From Deinococcus budaensis (GTDB lineage: Bacteria; Deinococcota; Deinococci; Deinococcales; Deinococcaceae), in contig NZ_JACHFN010000007.1 in assembly GCF_014201885.1 (NCBI RefSeq), positions 124,001 through 188,000 on the forward strand: a stretch of 64,000 nucleotides of DNA, given 5' to 3'. Position numbers and translations under genes: made by a program. Under the pieces are notes generated by a model. That model searched no databases. It saw only the letters and a list, made by a program, of their open reading frames with translations, and was not told the origin of the DNA. Within the stretch, counting starts at the first letter, position 1, and each line of letters begins with the position of its first letter. Positions 1 through 18,745 of this stretch are shown here, piece by piece.

Positions 1-431
1 ATGGTGCCGCGCACGGCGTCGCGCAGGTTGAGCTGGCCGTCCACCATGTTTTCCCAGACCGGGCTGCTGGCGTCCTCGAAGTCGGCCATGAACATGCGGG
101 CGCCGCTGTTCAGGGCATTGATCACCATCTTGCGGTCCACCGGCCCCGTGATCTCCACCCGGCGGTCGTGCAGGTCGGCGGGGAGGGGGCTGATCTTCCA
201 GTCCCCGGCGCGGACGTCCGCCGTCTCGGGCAGGAAGTCGGGCAGCTCGCCCGCGTCCAGCCGGGCCTGGCGCTCGTCGCGGGCGGCGAGCAGTTCACGG
301 CGGCGGGCGTCGAAGCGGCGGTGCAGCCCGGCCACGAACGCCAGCGCCTCGGGGGTCAGCACCTCGGCGTGGGACTCCTGAATGGGGGCGGTGATCGTCA
401 GGCCGTCGGGAAGGGAGAGGGTCGTGGTCAC
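1..431 (-). CDS. aceB: malate synthase A, 5' part (3' end beyond window)
   Basis: This is the N-terminal 143 or so residues of a malate synthase, which condenses glyoxylate with acetyl-CoA to malate. The reading ends in the family-typical run [20 protein letters not shown] followed by [10 protein letters not shown], where the substrate-binding beta barrel begins. I chose the GTG at 431 because a CAGGAG ribosome site lies a few bases upstream and the protein then starts like other A-type enzymes ([10 protein letters not shown]). It lies downstream of, and in the same direction as, the glyoxylate genes at 550-5344, about 120 bases away and with its own palindromic upstream site. A second, more divergent malate synthase is encoded at 5678-7054, so the cluster carries two. 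The C-terminal catalytic part cannot be seen. Confidence 0.93.
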   Translation of the reverse strand, partial: MTTTLSLPDGLTITAPIQESHAEVLTPEALAFVAGLHRRFDARRRELLAARDERQARLDAGELPDFLPETADVRAGDWKISPLPADLHDRRVEITGPVDRKMVINALNSGARMFMADFEDASSPVWENMVDGQLNLRDAVRGT

Positions 432-469
432 GGGAGACTCCTGGGGAACGGGGACGGGAATTTCAACCT

Positions 470-491
470 GTAAAGACGTTTTCCACTTTAC
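470..491 (-). promoter_or_regulatory. palindromic operator-like site upstream of aceB
   Basis: GTAAAG and CTTTAC form perfect 6-base arms around a 10-base spacer, about 40 bases upstream of the aceB start. Read on the minus strand the same stretch contains TGGAAA-N5-TTTACA, which resembles the TGGAAA/TTTCCA half-sites known for IclR and AllR. I see no convincing -35/-10 pair. The function is inferred from position and from similar sites before gcl and the malic enzyme gene. Confidence 0.45.
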
Positions 492-549
492 CTGAAACTG
501 GCCTGTGGTTCCCGTTCCCGGGTGGGTAACGCGGCCCCGGGTCCCCTCC

Positions 550-1827
<1,278 letters not shown>

Positions 1828-1829
1828 GG

Positions 1830-3517
<1,688 letters not shown>

Positions 3518-3565
3518 GGGTACCTCCAGGAGTGAGGGGTCAGGCCTTCCCCGACCCCTGGAACC

Positions 3566-5344
<1,779 letters not shown>

Positions 5345-5365
5345 CTTGATTTCCTCCTTGGGGGC

Positions 5366-5394
5366 AGCGTAAGGGGGGGTCGCGCTTTTGTCAA
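5366..5394 (-). promoter_or_regulatory. sigma70-type promoter of the gcl run
   Basis: On the minus strand TTGACA (5389-5394) and TACGCT (5366-5371) are separated by exactly 17 bases, about 20 bases before the gcl ATG, so the leader is very short. Just upstream (about 5395-5420) TTCTATG occurs twice as a direct repeat, and TGAAAAACAC resembles the half-site of the palindromes seen before the other genes of the pathway. The promoter elements are seen; regulation is inferred. Confidence 0.7.
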
Positions 5395-5520
5395 TACATA
5401 GAAGTGTTTTTCATAGAATAAAATACGACTGACAGGGGCGAGGCGCCTGAGGGCAAGGCTGAGGGCAAAACGCTGCCTCTAAGATTCCTGACGGCCGATC
5501 CGGGCGGGCAAATGTATTTC

Positions 5521-5574
5521 TTTCAGTGAAAAATATGTTCGATCTTTGACAATTATGGGCCGAGCATGTTACAC
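5521..5574 (+). promoter_or_regulatory. operator-like palindrome and promoter for the allantoin run
   Basis: TTTCAGTGAAA (5521-5531) is a perfect palindrome about a central G. It lies just upstream of a consensus -35 TTGACA (5546-5551); at 17 bases spacing the -10 would be TTACAC (5569-5574), a poor match. The stretch 5345-5677 separates the two divergent transcription units, is AT-richer than its surroundings and holds no gene. A shared regulator for both directions is likely but not shown. Confidence 0.5.
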
Positions 5575-5677
5575 CGTAGGCACTCACCCTTTCCTGCGGC
5601 GCCCGCCGCGAGCCACCCGCAGGCGCAGCCCTCCTTGCACGGCACTCCGCCCAGTCCTGGCCCCCTAGGAGACCGAC

Positions 5678-9673
<3,996 letters not shown>

Positions 9674-9677
<4 letters not shown>

Positions 9678-10435
9678 CCCTCAAACAGCTTGGCCAGACC
9701 CGCAGCGTCGTCGCGCCCGAATTCGCGCTGCTCACGCCCGAGACCTTCATCCGGACCACCGTCGCCGAGTGGCGGAACACGGCCTGCATGGTTCACATCG
9801 CCCCGGTGATCGGCCAGGGCGCGCGCTTCACCCAGTTTACGGCAGAGATGGGACCCGGCGCGGAGGCGAGCGCGCCACCAAGGGAGATCCAGCGCTTCGT
9901 CTTTGTACTGGACGGCGAGGTCGAGTTGCGGGTAAACGGCGAGACGCACCGCCTGGGCGAGTACGACTATGCCTACCTGCCCGCCGGGACCGACCATACC
10001 CTGCGCGCCGAGCAGGCCGCCCGCGTCTCCGTCTTCGAGAAACGCTTTCACCCCCAGCTTGAGGGGCTGCCTGCGCCACAGATTTTCCTGGGGAATGAGC
10101 GCCAGGTGCCCGGCAGCGAGTTCGAGGGCGACCCCGGATTGATCGCCCGCAAGCTCCTCCCCGATGAAGCCCAGTTCGACTTCATCGTGACCACCATGAG
10201 CTACGCGCCGGGCGCCACCCTCCCCTACGTCGAGATTCACTACATGGAACACGGCCTGCTGATGCTGGAGGGCGAGGGCATCTACCGCCTGGGCGAGCGC
10301 TTCCTGCCGGTCACGCAGGGCGACGTGATCTGGATGGGCGCGCACTGCCCGCAGTGGTACGGGGCGCTGGGCAAGACATGGAGCAAGTACCTGCTCTACA
10401 AGGACATGAACCGTCACCCGCTCGACATCCGGTAA
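9674..10435 (+). CDS. allE: (S)-ureidoglycine aminohydrolase (double cupin)
   Basis: 253-residue bicupin of the YlbA/AllE family, which releases ammonia from ureidoglycine to give ureidoglycolate. The C-terminal cupin carries [20 protein letters not shown] and [18 protein letters not shown], the manganese-site segment of the family. The N-terminal cupin reads [16 protein letters not shown] and ends near [10 protein letters not shown] place the start at TTG 9674 because AGGAGG lies eight bases upstream and the codon overlaps the allB stop (TTGA). The length matches the family. No ureidoglycolate lyase or dehydrogenase follows, so the last step to glyoxylate is missing from the window. Confidence 0.92.
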
Positions 10436-10486
10436 GCCTGGAGGGTCGCCCCCTGACAGGTGCGGCGACCCATGCTGACTTTCGAC

Positions 10487-10501
10487 TGAAAAACCTTTTC
10501 A
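10487..10501 (+). promoter_or_regulatory. perfect TGAAAA-N3-TTTTCA palindrome before the malic enzyme gene
   Basis: TGAAAA, ACC, TTTTCA forms a perfect 15-base inverted repeat 41 bases before the ATG. It has the size and the purine/pyrimidine layout of the E. coli IclR box (TGGAAAT-N-ATTTCCA). Overlapping it to the left is TTTCGACTGAAA. An IclR or AllR-type repressor site is the natural reading; no such regulator is encoded in the window. Confidence 0.55.
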
Positions 10502-10542
10502 ACCCTCGAAATCCAGAACATCCCCACCCGAGAGGAGCCGAC

Positions 10543-12293
<1,751 letters not shown>

Positions 12294-12297
<4 letters not shown>

Positions 12298-12568
12298 CCG
12301 CCGGCAAGACGCTCGCCGGGGGGGATCGGCACCTCCGCCCTGGTCTTCGTGGGCGTGCCCGCCACCGTAAACGGCGCGGACGTGCTGGGGATGGCCCAGG
12401 CTCACGGCCTCGCCACCGCGGTCATGGCGACGGCGCTGGGCACGGTCAGCGGCGGGCACGTGAGCCTGGGGCTGGGCCTGGTCGGCAAGCAGCCCTGGGA
12501 TGACAGCCTGCGCTTCACGGCCGCGCAACTGGGAGGCGGGCGCGCCCGGCGCCTTCGCCGCGTGTCCG
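12294..12568 (+). pseudogene. aquaporin/MIP family relic, frameshifted and truncated
   Basis: An ATG overlapping the malic enzyme stop opens [10 protein letters not shown]. The frame then fails at a run of seven Gs (12318-12324). One G fewer would continue as GIGTSALVFVGVPATVNGAD, then AHGLATAVMATALGTVSGGH, the first helices of an aquaporin. The text continues VSLGLGLVGKQPWDDSLRF, but the NPA pore motif expected after GGH is absent. Near 12535 the frame shifts again to GAPGAFAA. Nothing of the second half (second NPA) remains, and the universal stress gene follows. It was probably the last gene of the preceding operon. The first frameshift could be a sequencing error; the missing NPA and missing half cannot. 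Confidence 0.62.
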
Positions 12569-12625
12569 CTCCCCGGCCCTGGAGCAAGACTTCAAGAACC
12601 CGTCCTCAAGCCAAGGAGAGAGCCT

Positions 12626-13051
12626 ATGCCCCTACGAATCCTGGTCCCCCTCGAAACCCTCGAAGCGAGCCAACCGGCGTTGGAGGCTGCCCGGGAGTTT
12701 TTCCCGGATGCGGCGCTGCACCTCCTGCACGTGGTCATTCCCGGCGAGGTCCCGTTGCGCACGGCCGCCTTTCCGGCCGGGCCGGGCGAGGAGGCCGAGG
12801 CGCAGGTGGACCGCAGCCTCCAGGCCCGGCTGGAGGCCCTGGGCAGCGGCGAGACCTTGCAGGTCGGCGACCCGGCGGCCGAGATTCTGGAACGGGCGCG
12901 GAGCGGGGCCTTCGATCTGATTGTCCTGTCTCCTTCCGGGAAACGCGGCCTGCAACGCTTCTTGCTGGGGTCCGTCGCTCAGCGTGTGATCCGCGAGTCG
13001 CCCATCCCGGTCATGAGTGTGCGGCGGCTGCGCGGCGGGGAGACCCGTTGA
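12626..13051 (+). CDS. universal stress protein, UspA family
   Basis: 141-residue single Usp domain. It starts LRILVPLETLEASQPALEAA, contains the strand LHLLHVVIPGE and ends with the ATP-binding pattern of the family: GKRGLQRFLLGSVAQRVI followed by PIPVMSVR, where the G-2X-G-9X-G(S/T) spacing is met. This indicates a nucleotide-binding Usp protein. AAGGAGAG lies just before the ATG at 12626. The open frame extends further upstream through relic aquaporin sequence; that part is not expected to be translated. Substrate and trigger cannot be told from sequence. Confidence 0.9.
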   Translation: MPLRILVPLETLEASQPALEAAREFFPDAALHLLHVVIPGEVPLRTAAFPAGPGEEAEAQVDRSLQARLEALGSGETLQVGDPAAEILERARSGAFDLIVLSPSGKRGLQRFLLGSVAQRVIRESPIPVMSVRRLRGGETR

Positions 13052-13312
13052 TCTGTCCGCCGCGCGCCAGGCGGCGCCCATCCCCGCTCGCTTCGCGGCC
13101 GCGCTGATCCCTGCCCTGCCGCGCCGCCCTGCCGCGCTTTGTGCGTGGCCTCGCCGACCTGAAAGAGGGGTCGCGCAGAGGGGCACAGGCCCCCCACCGC
13201 TCCGGCAGCCTGGCTCAGGGGTGGGGGGCGCGGCGGGGCATTCCGGGAGGCTCCTTCCTATGATGGGCAGCATGAGCCGCATCGCCCGCCTGTTCCCCCG
13301 TGAGCGCCACCG

Positions 13313-14074
13313 ATGAGCCTGCCGGGCGAGGCGGGCTTCCAGGCGTTCGACTGGCCGCGCCTGCTGCTGGGAGAAGGCGCCTCGGGTCTGCTGCTGCTGG
13401 AACTCGTCTTCCGGACCGGGGTCATCTTCCTGTGGCTGCTGTTCTTGCTGCGCGTGACCGGCAAGCGTGGCCTCGCGCAGCTCAGCCCGCTGGAGTTCGC
13501 CATCGTGATCGCGCTGGGATCGGCCGCCGGTGACCCCATGCTCTACACCGAGGTCCCGCTGCTCCAGGCCATGCTGGTGCTCGCGGCCGTGGTGGGACTG
13601 CAACGCGGCGTCTCCCGGTTGATGAACCGCTCCAGGAAGCTCGAGACTTTCGTGGACGGCGTCCCGATGGAATTGATGCGCGACGGGGTCATTCTGGACG
13701 GGGCGTTGCGCCGGTCTCAGCTGAGTCAGGAAGACCTGTTCGAGCGCCTCCGTCCCGAAGGGGTCGAGCAGCTCGGGCAGGTCCGGCGGGTCTACCTCGA
13801 ACAGGGGGGGCACCTGTCCGTCTTCCTGTTGCCGGAGTCGCAGGTGCGGCCGGGGCTGCCTATCGTTCCTCCCTGGGACCTTCAGCCGCCACCCCCGGTG
13901 CCCGCCGGGTTCCGGGGACCTGTCGCTTGCCGACACTGCGGTCAGGTGGAGACCGGAGCAGGACCGGTCTGCACCTGTGGACACCGCCACTGGACGGTGG
14001 CGACGGCTCGTCCCTGGAAGCTGGTCGAGGAGTCCTCCCGTGCGGCCGGTCAGGACATCCCGTCGGTGAGCTGA
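13313..14074 (+). CDS. DUF421 (YetF-like) membrane protein with C-terminal zinc-ribbon-like tail
   Basis: 253 residues. Three hydrophobic helices lie within the first 100 residues (around 25-45, 60-75 and 80-95). They are followed by the YetF/YcaP signature segments LRVTGKRGLAQLSPLEFAIV, then ETFVDGVPMELMRDGVI and LSQEDLFERLRPEGVEQLGQ, typical of DUF421 proteins. After the DUF421 core, the last 70 residues contain CRHCGQ and CTCGHRHW, a CxxC/CxC cluster that could hold a metal. Such a tail is not part of the basic family. The ATG at 13313 overlaps another possible upstream frame but has no strong ribosome site. The function of DUF421 proteins is unknown; in Bacillus they are linked to spore or membrane physiology. 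Confidence 0.82.
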   Translation: MSLPGEAGFQAFDWPRLLLGEGASGLLLLELVFRTGVIFLWLLFLLRVTGKRGLAQLSPLEFAIVIALGSAAGDPMLYTEVPLLQAMLVLAAVVGLQRGVSRLMNRSRKLETFVDGVPMELMRDGVILDGALRRSQLSQEDLFERLRPEGVEQLGQVRRVYLEQGGHLSVFLLPESQVRPGLPIVPPWDLQPPPPVPAGFRGPVACRHCGQVETGAGPVCTCGHRHWTVATARPWKLVEESSRAAGQDIPSVS

Positions 14075-14858
14075 TCCTCGCGTGGGGGGACGCTTCTCTG
14101 GAGAAGGTGGTTCCCCTGGCCGGGTGAGCGGCCGGGGCACCACCGGCTGCCCACCAGCACGCCGCTGAGCTGGCGGTCGCCCCTGCTGAAGCTGGCGAAC
14201 AAAGACCCTCCCAGGCCAGTATGCGGCAGTCACAACGGGGCCGTTGAGGGGTCCCGTCCCTGCCGATCAAAAAGCGTGGGCTGCACGTGGCCGATCTGCA
14301 TTCCCGGCGGCTGGTCGGCTGATTGAGGCGCCAGCGGCTCACCACCATTGTGCTGCCGGTCGCCTCGCCGCTTCCAGCATGCCGTTGAGCCGCTGCCACT
14401 CGCGCGTCCTTTGTTGCGCGGCGTCCACCTCGCGCCGCGCCGGCTCCGGGGTTCGGTCATGCAGGCGCGGGGGCGCTGCGCCTTTTGCCGGTGCGTGAGC
14501 AGACGCTGCAAGTCTAAGCCCCGACGGGGTGGCCGATGCCCTGGGCCATGCAGGCAGCGGCCCCGGTCAGGAACGGGCGGGAAACAGGTCGGCTTCTCCA
14601 CCGGTGGGGAGGGAAGCGCCGGCGCGGTCCGGTTCAGCAAGCGGCCCCGCCAGCAACAGGGCCTCGCCAGGCGCCAGGCCGCGCCCGCCGGGCTGACCCG
14701 GGAAGCCCAAAACATGGGGCGGCCTTGAGTCCGGCGGGACGGGGCAAGGTGGTGAGGTGGAGCGTCACCATGCTGCCACCGTGCTGGAGCGGAAGTGCCC
14801 AACACCCCCTGTGCCCCGACACCAGACGGCCGTCAGCTCCCCGTCCTACCCTGGACCT
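14075..14858. other. gene-poor stretch
   Basis: No open frame here has a convincing start, ribosome site or family resemblance. On the minus strand around 14350-14480 the reading RTPEPARREVDAAQQRTREW, continuing QRLNGMLEAARRPAAQ, looks compositionally like protein, but it starts nowhere and ends at a TGA. It may be the tail of a decayed gene. No repeats or RNA genes were recognised. Confidence 0.4.
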
Positions 14859-16871
14859 ATGAAGTCAAGTCTTCTGGCGGCGCTCCTGACGCTGGGCGCT
14901 GGGGCGTCTGCGGCTACGCTCCCCGTCGAGCGGGTGCTCAGTGCTCACACCGGGTGGGCGACGGGCGCGGCCCTCTCGCCCGGTGGCCGGCACCTCGCCC
15001 TGATCGCGCGCTCGGCGGTGTACCTGACCGACCTCGGCAGCGGCCGGCAGACGGCGCTGAGCGGACACGTCGGCGTCGTGACGGGCGCGGCCTACACCCC
15101 CGACGGCCAGACCCTGTTCACCAGCGGCAGTGACGGCACGGTGCGGCGCTGGGACGCGGCCAGTGGGAAGCGCCTCTCCACCTTGCAGGCCTGCGGCCTC
15201 ACGCCGGGCGCGGCGAACTCCCACGAATGGGCGACCTCGCTCGCAGTGCGTTCGGCCACCGACTTCACCGTGAGCTGCGCCGGCACCGTGCAGGTCTGGC
15301 GCGGCGGGGGGCGGATCCGGACCCTGCCGGGAGACCTGACCGCGTACAGCCGGGACGGCACCCGGCTGGCCGTCTCGAACGGGGAGCGGCCCCTGAAGCT
15401 CTACGACGCGCGGACCTTCGAGGTGAAGGCCGAATTCGCCCCGCCCCGGCTGGCCCAGCCCATCGACGTGTTCACCACGCCCGGCCCGCCGAGTGCGCTG
15501 GCCTTCTCGCCGGACGGGACCCGGCTCGCCGTGGCCTTCAGTGACAGCATGCCCAAGGTCGAGAACTTCCGGGCGGCGGTCTACGACACGGGCAGCGGAG
15601 CGTTGCTGTTCGAGCTGGGCGGTTCTCCGGACCTCGTGCAGGGCCTGGCCTACAGCCCCGACGGGAAGACGCTGGCCGCGACCGGGCGCAGCAGCGCCAA
15701 GCTGTACGACGCGGGCACGGGCCGGGAACTCCGGCGCCTCCAGCCCCCCAACACCCGCATCGGCGTGAACGCGGTGGCCTGGACCCCGGACGGCCGTCAG
15801 GTGATCGCCACCAGCACCCTCAGGGGCGCGGAGGTGCTGGACCTCTCCGGCCGGGTGAGCCGCACCTACAGCGCCCCGGCGGACATGGTGCCGGCCCTCG
15901 CCTGGAATCCGGCGGGCACCGTGCTGGCCACAGGGGGCATGGACGGCCAGATCCTGCTGTGGAAGGGCGCGGCCCCCCTGAGCCGCTGGCCGGCCCACTC
16001 GGGCGGCGCCACGGGGCTGCTCGGCGTCAACGACCTGACCTTCTCCCCGGACGGTGCCCGCGTGGTCTCCGGGGGGCAGGACGGGACCCTGCGCTTCTGG
16101 ACCTCCGGCGGGAAGCGGCTCACCAGCATCGGCCTGAAGTCCAACACGGTGGGCCTGCCGCAGTTCTCCACGGACGGCCAGACCCTGCTGTTCGGGGAGG
16201 GGACGGCGCTCTACCTGGGGAGCACGGCCCGGCTGCTCCGGAAGGCGGAGTGGCCCATCCAGCCCATCACCCAGGCGCTGTACCAGGCCGCCGGGCAGGC
16301 CGGGTTCCTCGACCCACTGCGGTGGAGAAAGCAGACCGGGGAAGCCTTCTGGCAGTTCAAGGGAACCGGCGGCAGCACCTTTGCCGCGCGCCTCCTGCCT
16401 GATCACCGGACGGTGCGCGAACTGTCTGCGGCCTCGAACGGCACGGCCCTGAGCCAGTACGACGCGTTGACGGGAAAAATGCTCCGGAAGGTGCTTCCGG
16501 CCTCGACCTTCGGGAATGCGTACACCGCCTCGTTCAGCGCGGACGGGGGGCGCTTCGCCTTCGGAAAGACCGACGGCACCACCGAACTGTGGAGCGTGGA
16601 CGGCCGGTTGAACGTGCGGCGCCTGGCCTCCTTTCCGGGGGAAGGCCGGGTGTACAAGACGGCGATCAGCCCGGACGGGCGGTTCGTCGCGGCGCGGGGC
16701 GGCGAGAGCGTCACCGTCTACGACGTGCGCCGGGGGGCCGAGGTCGGCACGTTCCGGGGCCTTTCGGCCTCTTCCTCCGCCCTGGCCTTCGCGCCGGACG
16801 GGACGCGGCTCGCGGTGGGCAGCGGCACCGCGCAGCGCGGCGGCACGGTGACGGTGTTCGGGGTCAGGTGA
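14859..16871 (+). CDS. secreted WD40 repeat protein
   Basis: 670 residues beginning with a signal peptide (MKSSLLAALLTLGAGASA, cleavage after about residue 19), so exported. The rest is a chain of beta-propeller blades with recurring phrases such as FSPDGTRLAVAF, YSPDGKTLAATG, WTPDGRQVIATS, FSPDGARVVSGGQDGTLRFW and FAPDGTRLAVGSG. I count roughly eleven to thirteen blades, enough for two propellers. No enzymatic domain is visible. Such proteins serve as binding scaffolds, and the partner is unknown. The gene stands alone between the gene-poor stretch and a convergent gene 20 bases downstream. The ATG at 14859 was chosen because it directly precedes the signal peptide. Confidence 0.86.
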   Translation: MKSSLLAALLTLGAGASAATLPVERVLSAHTGWATGAALSPGGRHLALIARSAVYLTDLGSGRQTALSGHVGVVTGAAYTPDGQTLFTSGSDGTVRRWDAASGKRLSTLQACGLTPGAANSHEWATSLAVRSATDFTVSCAGTVQVWRGGGRIRTLPGDLTAYSRDGTRLAVSNGERPLKLYDARTFEVKAEFAPPRLAQPIDVFTTPGPPSALAFSPDGTRLAVAFSDSMPKVENFRAAVYDTGSGALLFELGGSPDLVQGLAYSPDGKTLAATGRSSAKLYDAGTGRELRRLQPPNTRIGVNAVAWTPDGRQVIATSTLRGAEVLDLSGRVSRTYSAPADMVPALAWNPAGTVLATGGMDGQILLWKGAAPLSRWPAHSGGATGLLGVNDLTFSPDGARVVSGGQDGTLRFWTSGGKRLTSIGLKSNTVGLPQFSTDGQTLLFGEGTALYLGSTARLLRKAEWPIQPITQALYQAAGQAGFLDPLRWRKQTGEAFWQFKGTGGSTFAARLLPDHRTVRELSAASNGTALSQYDALTGKMLRKVLPASTFGNAYTASFSADGGRFAFGKTDGTTELWSVDGRLNVRRLASFPGEGRVYKTAISPDGRFVAARGGESVTVYDVRRGAEVGTFRGLSASSSALAFAPDGTRLAVGSGTAQRGGTVTVFGVR

Positions 16872-16890
16872 GGCGGCTAGGCGGGTGCGG

Positions 16891-18690
16891 TCAGGCTCCG
16901 GACACCTCCTGGGCGCGTGCCCCCGCCGCCGTCAGGGCGCCCCGGCCAGGCCCTGAGCGCTCTCCCACCCACAGCCGCTTGAGGTTGATGCGTCCGTACA
17001 CGTCCGGGAACACGTCCCGGATCAGCGGGTGCACCGCCCGGCGCTTGACCCGGTGGTGGGTCAGGTTCACGTGGTGGCCCCCGAGCAGCAAGGCTTCCAC
17101 CCGGTCGAGGATCGCCTCCAGGTCCCCGAAGGTCTGCGCCGCGCTGCGGTAGCCGTCCAGTTCCCGGTCCACCTCCACCAGCACCTCCGGGGGCAGCAGG
17201 CGGCGGAACAGCAGTTCAGGCTGGCGCAGCGCGGTCCAGAACGACAGGTGCTCGTCTCCTCCCGCCACCTCTCCCAGCAGCACGAGGTCGGCGGCGTCGC
17301 CCCGGTCGGGCGTGGCGGCGAGGGGATAGGGGCGCAGCTCGACCGCGAGGCCGTGGCGGGCGGCCCGCCGGACCAGCCACTCGCCCTCGGCCAGCGGGTC
17401 GGGCAGGTCCAGCACCCACAGGCGCAGGGGCGGCCCCGTGTAGGCGGCCTGCTGCACGAGGGCGGCGGCGCGGGCCTCTGAGCGCGGGCGGGACGGCCGG
17501 CGGGCGCTGCGGCGAGGAAAGAACGACGTGGCGGGCACCAGGGGGTCCGCGCGGCCTGTCTCCCGCCAGAAGGCCGAGACGTCGTGCAACTCGCACAGGG
17601 CGGCCCGCAGCGCGGCGTTCTGCGCAGCGGGCCGGTGCCCGTTCCAGATCAGGAACTGCACGCCGACCTCGGCCTGCCAGTCGTCCACCGACGCGTCCGT
17701 GGCCCCGTCGACCTGGTAGTGCCGGACGTGGCCGTGGCCGCCCTGCCCCACCCGGTACAGCTCCACCTCGTCGATCAGGGGTCGCCCCGCGAAATGGGCG
17801 TCGAACGCGGTCAGGCGGAGGCCGCCGTCCAGCGGGGTCCAGCGAAAGGCCCCGGTGCCCACCGGCTGCGTCTCGTCGAAAGGCACGTCGCGCGGCAAGA
17901 TCAGCGCCTGGGTGTCGGCCAGCCGCCGGGGCAAAAAGGCGTCCGGCCGGGCGAGGTGCAGCCGTACGGTCTGTGGACCCAGGACCGCCACGTCCCGCAG
18001 GTCCGGCAGGAACCAGGGGGCACCCACCCGGAGCCGCTCCAGGGTAAAGCGCACGTCCCCGGCGTCCAGGGTTCGCCCGTGGTGAAAGGCCACGGCCTTG
18101 CGCAGGTGAAAGGTCCAGCTCAGCCTGTCCGGGGCGGCACTCCAGTGGTGCGCGAGGTGGGGCTGGAGCGTCCACGTCTCCGGGTCGAAGCGGGTGAGTC
18201 CGTCGAGCACCTGGGTCAGCAGGTGCGCCTCGGCGGTCGCGCTGACGTGCAGGGGGTCGAGGCTGGTCAGCTCGCGGGTCAGGACAGTCCGCAGCCGGTC
18301 CACCCCCGCCGGAGTGGCGCTGAGGCCAAAGACGCTGCGGGCCGCGTCGGTGAGAACCCAGGCGCGCGGGAAAGGCAGGCGGGAGAGCCGGGCGAGGTCC
18401 CCGGCGGCTCCGGCCTGGGCGAGCTGCCCGGTCAACGCCGCGAGTTCGGCCCTCAGGCCCGTGGCAAAGGCGACGCGCGAGGTGTGGCCCCGGCCCCGCC
18501 CCGGGGCGTAGCTCAGCCGCCCTTCCCGGTCCAGCCGGACGAGCTGGCGCCGGGCGGTCCGGGCGCTGCACCCCCACCAGCGCGCGGCTTCTTCCAGCCG
18601 CAAGGCGTGGGCGCCCCGCTCTCCGTCCCGCGCGTGCAGGGCCGCCCGCAAGTCCAGGTATGCCCAGTCGGGCGGCGCAAAAGGGGTCAT
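16891..18690 (-). CDS. SgrR-like transcriptional regulator with solute-binding domain
   Basis: 599 residues. An N-terminal winged-helix domain (about 15-75, with LEEAARWWGCSARTARRQLV as recognition region) is joined to an ABC-type extracellular solute-binding protein family 5 fold (LTSLDPLHVSATAEAHLLTQ, LDGLTRFDPETWTLQPHLA, FHLRKAVAFHHGRTLDAGDV). There is no signal peptide. This is the architecture of E. coli SgrR, which senses sugar-phosphate stress. The start is ATG at 18690; a longer open frame extends across the divergent promoter region and is unlikely. It is transcribed away from an MFS transporter, just as SgrR family genes often adjoin SetA-type efflux pumps. Inverted and direct repeats between the two genes suggest it controls both. 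The inducer is unknown. Confidence 0.85.
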   Translation of the reverse strand: MTPFAPPDWAYLDLRAALHARDGERGAHALRLEEAARWWGCSARTARRQLVRLDREGRLSYAPGRGRGHTSRVAFATGLRAELAALTGQLAQAGAAGDLARLSRLPFPRAWVLTDAARSVFGLSATPAGVDRLRTVLTRELTSLDPLHVSATAEAHLLTQVLDGLTRFDPETWTLQPHLAHHWSAAPDRLSWTFHLRKAVAFHHGRTLDAGDVRFTLERLRVGAPWFLPDLRDVAVLGPQTVRLHLARPDAFLPRRLADTQALILPRDVPFDETQPVGTGAFRWTPLDGGLRLTAFDAHFAGRPLIDEVELYRVGQGGHGHVRHYQVDGATDASVDDWQAEVGVQFLIWNGHRPAAQNAALRAALCELHDVSAFWRETGRADPLVPATSFFPRRSARRPSRPRSEARAAALVQQAAYTGPPLRLWVLDLPDPLAEGEWLVRRAARHGLAVELRPYPLAATPDRGDAADLVLLGEVAGGDEHLSFWTALRQPELLFRRLLPPEVLVEVDRELDGYRSAAQTFGDLEAILDRVEALLLGGHHVNLTHHRVKRRAVHPLIRDVFPDVYGRINLKRLWVGERSGPGRGALTAAGARAQEVSGA

Positions 18691-18741
18691 CTGCGGCCCA
18701 GTCTGACTCTTTTTTCCCCTTTCTGCGGCCCCCAGACTGGG
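18690..18741. promoter_or_regulatory. operator-like repeats in the SgrR/MFS divergent gap
   Basis: Two signals overlap in this 55-base gap. CCCAGTCTG (18697-18705) and CAGACTGGG (18733-18741) are perfect 9-base inverted arms 27 bases apart. TCTGCGGCCC occurs twice as a direct repeat (18690-18699 and 18722-18731). The arms end four bases from the MFS ATG and overlap the likely leader of the regulator gene. Binding by the SgrR-like protein is inference. Confidence 0.6.
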
Positions 18742-18745
18742 GCGC

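Noticed and set aside
14230..14805. A 191-codon minus-strand frame in the gene-poor stretch
   Set aside because: No ribosome site, low-complexity Arg/Pro-rich text and no recognisable motif. A fragment of another frame looks slightly protein-like but has no start.
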